Below, piece after piece: positions 16,225-20,720 of a stretch of 20,720 nucleotides of DNA. The notes beneath the pieces are model-generated. The model saw nothing but the letters and a program-made list of their open reading frames with translations, ran no database searches and was not told where the DNA came from. Source of the stretch: an uncultured Acetatifactor sp. (GTDB lineage: Bacteria > Bacillota > Clostridia > Lachnospirales > Lachnospiraceae); NCBI GenBank assembly GCA_910578185.1, contig CAJTPN010000001.1:176015-196734 (forward strand), written 5' to 3'. The position numbers and the translations under genes were made by a program. Each line of letters begins with the position of its first letter. Positions within the stretch are counted from its first letter, which is position 1.

Positions 16225-16257
16225 CTGTAAAAGCTGTCAGGATGACAGCTTTTACAG
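16225..16257. terminator. Bidirectional terminator between GH25 and AP2 genes
   Basis: CTGTAAAAGCTGTCA at 16225-16239 is the exact complement of 16243-16257, giving a 15-base stem with a 3-base loop. It stands between two convergent genes, and the A- and T-runs in the stem could serve either direction. Confidence 0.7.
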
Positions 16258-16281
16258 TGGGTGAGCAGTAAATGGGCTTTG

Positions 16282-17106
16282 CTATGAATGATATTCCATG
16301 ACATGTGGAGAAATATGCAGGCTTGTATAGATTTCGGCATATTTTCTGGGGGAAAGTTCTTCAATATAATTTTGAGGGTAATTTTTTGTGACACCGTTTT
16401 TTTTCAAAATATCGGCGGCTTTGTTGTATGCGATGGCGGCTTCTGTTTCGGATGAGTAACGGCCTACCAGATAATTGCCATTGATGTGGATGCGGACAGT
16501 ATAGTAATACTGTCCGTTTTTGTATTCCAAAGTGACGCCGTAATACCGATTTATAACTTCCAGGTTTTCACGTCGAAAATCATTTGAATCCCCGTTGATA
16601 AAGCGGAAATCCCGGCCTTCTACCGCATAGGGTTTGATGCCGTAACGGGTGACAATACTGACCTGAGAGCCGTGGTCCGTCACAAAGTAGTGCTTGCCCC
16701 GGCACATAATTTTGTGGGAAGCATAATAGAACAGATCGTCAGGATCAAATTTTAATACATGCGCGGGAGATAGATAATAATAAAATAGTTTCTTGGTAAT
16801 ATAGATGGGATTGCCGCAATAGATACCGTTATCCCGGAAATTTAACAGGGAAACCCATTTGCTAAAGGAGATAGGGGATGATTCCGGATAGGAGTGAAGC
16901 GTTACTCCCATGTCTCGAAGGATACGGCAGCCTTCCAGATAAGCTGCTTTGGCCGCTGTGGATGTGGGAAAGCTTCCAAGGCTGATGTGCTTTCGTCTGT
17001 AAGTGAGAGAGGCACGATAATAGATCTCTCCGTTTTTCTTTACTGCGGAAAATACCCCTTCTAAATGTTCCGTATTGTCTTTTTTCGTATCGGTTAACTT
17101 TTTCAT
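16282..17106 (-). CDS. Double AP2-domain protein with degenerate HNH core
   Basis: This 274-residue protein is probably DNA-binding. Residues 16-74 and about 188-248 resemble AP2 domains: the second has YYGV, NGQYYYTVRI, VGRYSSETEAAIAYNKAA and NYPQNY; the first has GVFSAVKKNG, YYRASL and ISLGSFPTS. Between them, about 130-186, a segment ends in RFINGDSNDFRRENLEVI. This matches the HNH-nuclease signature DHINGxxxDNRRxNL, except that the catalytic DH is replaced by RF (168-169). AP2 with HNH is the usual make-up of phage-type homing endonucleases, so this looks like a domesticated, nuclease-dead relative serving as a regulator. That is inference. AAAGGAG lies just before the ATG. It is divergent from a SleB-type gene, with a shared regulatory region. 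Confidence 0.75.
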   Translation of the reverse strand: MKKLTDTKKDNTEHLEGVFSAVKKNGEIYYRASLTYRRKHISLGSFPTSTAAKAAYLEGCRILRDMGVTLHSYPESSPISFSKWVSLLNFRDNGIYCGNPIYITKKLFYYYLSPAHVLKFDPDDLFYYASHKIMCRGKHYFVTDHGSQVSIVTRYGIKPYAVEGRDFRFINGDSNDFRRENLEVINRYYGVTLEYKNGQYYYTVRIHINGNYLVGRYSSETEAAIAYNKAADILKKNGVTKNYPQNYIEELSPRKYAEIYTSLHISPHVMEYHS

Positions 17107-17146
17107 AGACTCCTTTCTCTGCTTATTCCGGCAATTTCTATAAAAC

Positions 17147-17175
17147 AGTATACCTCTATTTTAGGAAAAAATCAA
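17147..17175 (-). promoter_or_regulatory. Promoter of the AP2-domain gene
   Basis: On the minus strand TTGATT (17175-17170) and TATACT (17152-17147) are spaced by 17 bases, a good sigma-A pair about 40 bases before the ATG at 17106. Confidence 0.6.
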
Positions 17176-17216
17176 ATATCAGATATATTTTGTGGACGAA
17201 CCTCATATATTGATAT
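17176..17216. promoter_or_regulatory. A+T-rich inverted repeat in the divergent promoter region
   Basis: ATATCAGATATAT (17176-17188) and ATATATTGATAT (17205-17216) are inverted copies differing by one inserted base, 16 bases apart. The left arm abuts the -35 of the AP2 gene. The right arm overlaps a weak candidate promoter for the SleB-type gene (TTGTGG 17190-17195, TATATC 17214-17219). This layout suits an operator for both genes, possibly bound by the AP2 protein itself; that is inference. Confidence 0.4.
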
Positions 17217-17270
17217 ATCGGACATGCAATCATCTGGTTTATGGCGGTGGCAGGGAAAGGAAGGGTGAAA

Positions 17271-17933
17271 ATGTATAGAAAAGCGGTATTGTTTTTGGTG
17301 TTGATAAGCTTTGTGTTTTTAGCCTGTTTCTGGTGTGTGAAGGGAGTGGATGCCGCCAGACTGTATGCGGAACCGGTACAGGGCATGAAGCTGGGGCTTT
17401 TAGAGCTGGAGGAGAAGGCGCGGGAGAAACAGTGGCATATGGAACCGCTGAACGAAAGGGAAGAAGGCGGGCTGGGTATTGTGGATGTGGAGATATCCGG
17501 GCAGAGGATTATCGGATTTTCCATTCTGGAACAGAAGCTTGTATATGAACTGACAGAGGAGGAGCTGGAGATTATGCTTCGGATTGTGGAGGCAGAGGCA
17601 GGTACTGAGGACGAAGATGGGAAATTGCTGGTGGCTAATGTGGTATTGAATCGAATGGCCAGTGATGAATTCCCTGACACAGTCTCGGAGGTGGTATTTC
17701 AAAAGGAAAGCGGGGAAGCGCAGTTTTCTCCCGTGTCCGATGGGGCTTACTATAAGGTGGAGGTCACGGAGGAAACCATTCGGGCGGTAGAGCGTGCTTT
17801 GAAGGGAGAGGATATCTCCCAGGGAGCGCTGTATTTTGCTGCCAGGAAATATGCGGACAGTACTAAAATGAAATGGTTTGATGAGAATTTAAAATTCTTA
17901 TTTGCACATGGAGGGCATGAGTTTTTTAAGTGA
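17271..17933 (+). CDS. SleB/CwlJ-type cell wall hydrolase
   Basis: This is a predicted exported peptidoglycan hydrolase of the Hydrolase_2 (SleB/CwlJ) family, whose members cleave spore cortex or vegetative wall. The 220-residue protein starts with a signal peptide or anchor helix at about 4-23, followed by a charged linker. The catalytic domain spans about 95-220, with RIVEAEAGTED (probable catalytic Glu109), VANVVLNRM, QFSPVSDG, ALYFAARK and the terminal HGGHEFFK. No peptidoglycan-binding repeats are present. I chose ATG 17271 because GGAAGGG lies 5-6 bases upstream and the hydrophobic core begins at once. An ATG at 17241 would add ten residues without a ribosome binding site. Whether it acts in germination or growth cannot be told from the sequence. 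Confidence 0.88.
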   Translation: MYRKAVLFLVLISFVFLACFWCVKGVDAARLYAEPVQGMKLGLLELEEKAREKQWHMEPLNEREEGGLGIVDVEISGQRIIGFSILEQKLVYELTEEELEIMLRIVEAEAGTEDEDGKLLVANVVLNRMASDEFPDTVSEVVFQKESGEAQFSPVSDGAYYKVEVTEETIRAVERALKGEDISQGALYFAARKYADSTKMKWFDENLKFLFAHGGHEFFK

Positions 17934-18006
17934 AGATTGTAAAAAGATATGTTCGTTTCAAGTTCAGTATGATGTGACTGGTAATATTAGAAAACAAAAT
18001 TCAAAT

Positions 18007-18035
18007 TTGTGGATGTTGGTCGCTGGCCTTATAAA
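18007..18035 (+). promoter_or_regulatory. Candidate promoter of the mini-transcription unit
   Basis: TTGTGG (18007-18012) and TATAAA (18030-18035) are 17 bases apart. A start near 18042 would give a leader of about 22 bases before the ATG at 18064. Confidence 0.45.
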
Positions 18036-18063
18036 ATAAAATGTTTAAAGGAGCGATTCAAGG

Positions 18064-18120
18064 ATGAAGAAAAAGATTGCAAGCAGTTTTATGGCGCTGG
18101 TGGCATGTGAAAAAACATGA
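18064..18120 (+). pseudogene. 18-codon ORF, possible remnant of a lipoprotein gene
   Basis: The ORF encodes MKKKIASSFMALVACEKT. It has AAAGGAG at 18047-18053 and GGATG at its start. The sequence begins like a lipoprotein signal peptide (basic start, hydrophobic stretch, LVAC resembling a lipobox) but stops three codons after the cysteine. The hydrophobic stretch is short. The last codons form a small hairpin, CATGT/ACATG at 18104-18119. Two readings fit: the 5' stub of a secreted protein gene whose body was deleted, or a genuine small peptide gene. The intact promoter, ribosome binding site and terminator around it do not settle which. Confidence 0.4.
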
Positions 18121-18159
18121 CATATAGCAAAATCTAAATTTATTGTAATATAGAATCGA

Positions 18160-18188
18160 AAGGCCATCTTTGTACAGGATGGCTTTTT
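18160..18188 (+). terminator. Rho-independent terminator
   Basis: AAGGCCATC at 18160-18168 pairs with GATGGCTTT at 18178-18186 (nine pairs, one G-T), with a 9-base loop and the T-run TTTTT at 18184-18188. It ends the mini-unit and separates it from thrC. Confidence 0.8.
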
Positions 18189-18279
18189 GCAGCGATATTT
18201 CGGGAAGAGATAACATAGGAACAATGCAAGGTTTAGACAGATCATTAAACTGTTGCCAAAGACAGTATTTTACACAGTC

Positions 18280-18308
18280 TTGCGTGTATCGCTGAATTGT
18301 GATATACT
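18280..18308 (+). promoter_or_regulatory. thrC promoter
   Basis: TTGCGT (18280-18285) and TATACT (18303-18308) are spaced by 17 bases. Transcription would start about 27 bases before the ATG, leaving no room for a long leader. A simple repressor or no regulation is more likely than attenuation. Confidence 0.7.
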
Positions 18309-18341
18309 TGCCCATAAAGAAGGATACAAAAGGAGATTATT

Positions 18342-19829
18342 ATGGAAATATTATATAAGAGTACCAGAGGAAACGGCATGCCTGTAAAGGCTTCCCAGGC
18401 GATTTTAAAAGGACTTTCGGAGGATGGCGGGCTGTTTGTGCCGGAGCGCATACCGATGTTGGACAAGAGCTTGAAGGAATTTGCGCAGATGGATTACCGT
18501 CAGGTGGCATATGAGGTGATGAAACTTTATCTCACTGATTTTACAGAGGAAGAACTGAAAAATTGTATTCACAGCGCATATGATTCCAAATTTGACATGG
18601 AGGCTGTAGCGCCGCTGGCGGAGGCAGGGGGCGCATATTATTTGGAACTGTTTCACGGCGCGACCATTGCCTTTAAGGATATGGCTTTGTCTGTTTTGCC
18701 CCATTTAATGACAACGGCTGCCCGCAAAAATAATGTAAAAAATGAGATTGTTATCCTCACCGCTACCTCAGGCGACACAGGAAAAGCGGCGCTGGCAGGA
18801 TTTGCGGATGTGGAGGGTACCAGAATCGTCGTGTTCTATCCAAAGGACGGCGTGAGCCCTATTCAGGAGAAACAGATGGTGACACAAAGAGGGGACAATA
18901 CCCTGGTGGTTGGAATTCACGGGAATTTTGATGACGCTCAGACAGGGGTGAAGAAACTGTTTTCCGATCAGACGCTGGCAAAGGAAATGGAGGAGAAGGG
19001 ATATCAGTTCTCCTCTGCAAATTCCATCAATATCGGAAGGCTTGTGCCGCAGATATGTTATTATGTGTATGCATATGCAATGCTTTTAAAAGAGGGAAGA
19101 ATCCAGGAAGGAGATCGGGTGAATGTGGTGGTTCCCACCGGTAATTTCGGTAATATTTTAGCTGCTTTTTATGCGAAAAATATGGGGCTGCCCATTGGTC
19201 GGCTGATCTGTGCATCCAATGATAATAAGGTGCTCTATGACTTTTTCCGTACAGGTACCTATGACAGAAACAGGGAGTTTGTGTTGACGACATCTCCTTC
19301 CATGGATATCCTGATCTCCAGTAATCTGGAGAGACTGATTTATTGGATTGCCGGAAATGACGCTGAGAAGACCCGGGAATTGATGTCTGCTTTGAGCGGC
19401 GAGGGCAAATATGAAATTACGGAGGAGATGGGGGGCAGATTGTCGGATTTCTATGGTGATTTTGCTGCTGAGCAGGAGGCTGCGGAGGAAATTGGCAGAC
19501 TGTACCGGGACTGCAGTTATGTGATTGACCCTCATACTTCCGTGGCTTCTGCAGTATATCGAAAATATCGGGAAGGGACAAAAGATGCCGCAACGACAAT
19601 CATTGCATCTACAGCAAGTCCCTATAAGTTTACCAGAAGCGTTATGGAAGCCATTGATGCCAAATATGCCGCCATGGGGGATTTTGAATTGGTGGATGAA
19701 CTTTCGCGGCTCTCAGGTGTAAAGGTACCCCGGGCCATTGAGGAAATCCGTAACGCGCCGGTACGACACAGGAAACAATGTGATGTGGATGAGATGAAGC
19801 TTGTGGTAAAGGAATTTTTGGGTATTTAG
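18342..19829 (+). CDS. thrC: Threonine synthase
   Basis: This PLP enzyme converts O-phosphohomoserine to threonine and phosphate in the cytoplasm. The 495-residue length and the N-terminal domain (YKSTRGNGMPV, LSEDGGLFVPE) place it with the longer threonine synthases. The PLP lysine is Lys112 in FHGATIAFKDMAL. The phosphate-binding and active-site motifs TATSGDTGKAAL, SANSINIGRLVPQ and VVPTGNFGNILAAFYAKNMG are intact. AAAGGAG at 18329-18335 precedes the ATG. No other threonine gene (hom, thrB) is adjacent, so it is expressed from its own promoter, possibly with deoC 72 bases downstream. Confidence 0.96.
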   Translation: MEILYKSTRGNGMPVKASQAILKGLSEDGGLFVPERIPMLDKSLKEFAQMDYRQVAYEVMKLYLTDFTEEELKNCIHSAYDSKFDMEAVAPLAEAGGAYYLELFHGATIAFKDMALSVLPHLMTTAARKNNVKNEIVILTATSGDTGKAALAGFADVEGTRIVVFYPKDGVSPIQEKQMVTQRGDNTLVVGIHGNFDDAQTGVKKLFSDQTLAKEMEEKGYQFSSANSINIGRLVPQICYYVYAYAMLLKEGRIQEGDRVNVVVPTGNFGNILAAFYAKNMGLPIGRLICASNDNKVLYDFFRTGTYDRNREFVLTTSPSMDILISSNLERLIYWIAGNDAEKTRELMSALSGEGKYEITEEMGGRLSDFYGDFAAEQEAAEEIGRLYRDCSYVIDPHTSVASAVYRKYREGTKDAATTIIASTASPYKFTRSVMEAIDAKYAAMGDFELVDELSRLSGVKVPRAIEEIRNAPVRHRKQCDVDEMKLVVKEFLGI

Positions 19830-19866
19830 CGGATAAAGGGCGTAATAGTGGAGGCAAAGGAACAAG

Positions 19867-19882
19867 TTCCCGCAGACGGGAA
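19867..19882 (+). other. Small hairpin ahead of deoC
   Basis: TTCCCG (19867-19872) and CGGGAA (19877-19882) form a six-pair stem with a four-base loop, just upstream of the deoC ribosome binding site (AGGAG at 19890-19894). There is no T-run. It may modulate mRNA stability between thrC and deoC. Confidence 0.35.
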
Positions 19883-19901
19883 TTGAAATAGGAGAAGAGA
19901 T

Positions 19902-20573
19902 ATGTCAATGAAAGAAGGGCATTCCATGTCCGCCGGAGAATTGTTGGCGAAGGTGGATCACACACAGCTGAAAGCTTATGCTACATGGGAAGATATCCGG
20001 AAACTTTGCGATGAGGCGGTGGCATATCATACCGCAAGTGTATGTGTGCCTCCCTCATATGTAAAGCGCATTCGGGAGTCATACGGAGACAAACTGATTA
20101 TTTGTACGGTGGTTGGGTTTCCGTTGGGGTACAGCGTCACGGAAGCAAAGCTTACGGAGGTGGAACAGGCAATTCGGGACGGTGCCGACGAGATCGATAT
20201 GGTAGTCAATATCGGGGATGTGAAAGATGGTTTATACGAAAAAGTAGAACAGGAAATCCGTACAATAAAAGTTGCTTGTGGGGAGCACATTTTGAAAGTG
20301 ATTGTGGAAACCTGTTATTTGACGGAGGAAGAGAAAATTGCCATGTGCAAAGCCGTCACCAATGCAGGTGCGGACTATATCAAGACTTCCACAGGATTTG
20401 GCACGGACGGCGCCACCAGGGAGGATGTGGAACTGTTTCGGGAACATATCGGTTTGGGCGTAAAAATTAAGGCGGCGGGCGGAGTGGCTACGCTGGAGGA
20501 TTTGGAGATGTTTCTGAAACTTGGCTGTGACAGAATTGGAACTTCAAGGGCCGTTGGATTATGTAAAGGTTAA
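19902..20573 (+). CDS. deoC: Deoxyribose-phosphate aldolase
   Basis: This enzyme cleaves 2-deoxyribose 5-phosphate into acetaldehyde and glyceraldehyde 3-phosphate, in deoxynucleoside salvage. The 223-residue TIM barrel shows ICTVVGFPLGY at 67-77, EIDMVVNIG (Asp99), VIVETCYL, the Schiff-base lysine Lys161 in ADYIKTSTGFGTDGAT, and Lys190 in VKIKAAGGV. All expected catalytic residues are present. AGGAG at 19890-19894 supports the ATG at 19902; later in-frame ATGs (19908 and 19926) are possible but less well placed. No other deo genes are visible. Confidence 0.96.
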   Translation: MSMKEGHSMSAGELLAKVDHTQLKAYATWEDIRKLCDEAVAYHTASVCVPPSYVKRIRESYGDKLIICTVVGFPLGYSVTEAKLTEVEQAIRDGADEIDMVVNIGDVKDGLYEKVEQEIRTIKVACGEHILKVIVETCYLTEEEKIAMCKAVTNAGADYIKTSTGFGTDGATREDVELFREHIGLGVKIKAAGGVATLEDLEMFLKLGCDRIGTSRAVGLCKG

Positions 20574-20636
20574 GAGACTATGGTCAAGGAGTGAAGGGAC
20601 TTGTAAAAAATCATCTATGGAAGGGCTGCGAAATAA

Positions 20637-20720
20637 ATGAAACGAATTAGGACTGCATTGGGAACATTTATTTGTAAATGGTGTCCATGTATGCTTATCC
20701 TTGCCGGATTAACGGCTTTT
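20637..20720 (+). CDS. Partial ORF running off the window end
   Basis: An ATG at 20637 opens a frame that stays open to the last base: 28 residues, basic at first (MKRIR), then partly hydrophobic with CKWCPC and LILAGLTAF, perhaps the start of a membrane or secreted protein. GGAAGGG at 20619-20625 is 11 bases upstream, a loose fit. Too little is visible to name it. Confidence 0.35.
   Translation, partial: MKRIRTALGTFICKWCPCMLILAGLTAF

Larger units (their letters stand above)
17934..18341. other. 408-base stretch with one miniature transcription unit
   Basis: No full-length gene fits here. In order it holds unremarkable sequence to about 18006, a candidate promoter, an 18-codon ORF with a ribosome binding site, a clear terminator, about 90 bases with nothing recognisable (18189-18279), and the thrC promoter. 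I looked for T-box or riboswitch features ahead of thrC and saw none. Confidence 0.6.

Noticed and set aside
18189..18341. A T-box or riboswitch ahead of thrC
   Set aside because: The promoter at 18280-18308 leaves a leader of only about 27 bases, and no conserved T-box sequence or antiterminator is visible upstream.
1..20720. A mobile element, prophage or defence island in the window
   Set aside because: No transposase, integrase, restriction or phage structural gene, no CRISPR repeats and no tRNA were seen; the AP2-HNH relative is the only gene with a possible mobile origin.

Overview
The window reads as a chromosomal segment of an anaerobic, low-to-moderate GC Gram-positive bacterium of the class Clostridia, most likely a Lachnospiraceae-type gut commensal. 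This rests on several features: a complete Rnf complex in the order rnfCDGEAB, a biotin-dependent Na+-pumping decarboxylase with separately encoded subunits, a cmk-ispH-S1 cluster, a SleB-type cell wall hydrolase, and several TTG starts behind strong AGGAGG-type ribosome binding sites. The genus cannot be fixed from this sequence alone.

Layout. 1-2300: the 3' part of the membrane beta subunit of a Na+-translocating decarboxylase, then its carboxyltransferase alpha subunit, closed by a hairpin. 2336-7480: a housekeeping run on the plus strand with an HI0933-family flavoprotein, cytidylate kinase, IspH, an S1-domain protein overlapping ispH by 20 bases, and a CheR-type methyltransferase, ended by a clear rho-independent terminator. 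7615-9744: an unrecognised four-helix membrane protein and a convergent YprB-type DEDD exonuclease. 9879-14919: the six-gene rnf operon. 15062-17933: a membrane-anchored GH25 muramidase, a minus-strand protein with two AP2 domains around an HNH-like core that lacks its catalytic histidine, and a SleB-type hydrolase. 17934-18341: a gene-poor stretch with a miniature transcription unit (promoter, ribosome binding site, 18-codon ORF, terminator) and the thrC promoter. 18342-20720: threonine synthase, deoxyribose-phosphate aldolase and the first codons of a gene that runs off the end.

How the genes work together. The decarboxylase and Rnf complex are both ion-motive machines: one uses decarboxylation of a 2-oxo acid or acyl-CoA to export Na+, the other uses electron flow from reduced ferredoxin to NAD+ to export Na+ or H+. 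Together they suggest a fermentative cell that supplements substrate-level ATP with an ion gradient. GH25 and SleB both act on peptidoglycan.

Most of the window is ordinary core genome. The items that merit a second look are the AP2/dead-HNH/AP2 protein with an inverted repeat in its divergent promoter region, the mini-transcription unit at 18007-18188, the insertion and N-terminal extension in the IspH reading frame, and the cysteine tail on RnfE. I found no CRISPR array, insertion sequence, tRNA, rRNA or recognisable riboswitch.
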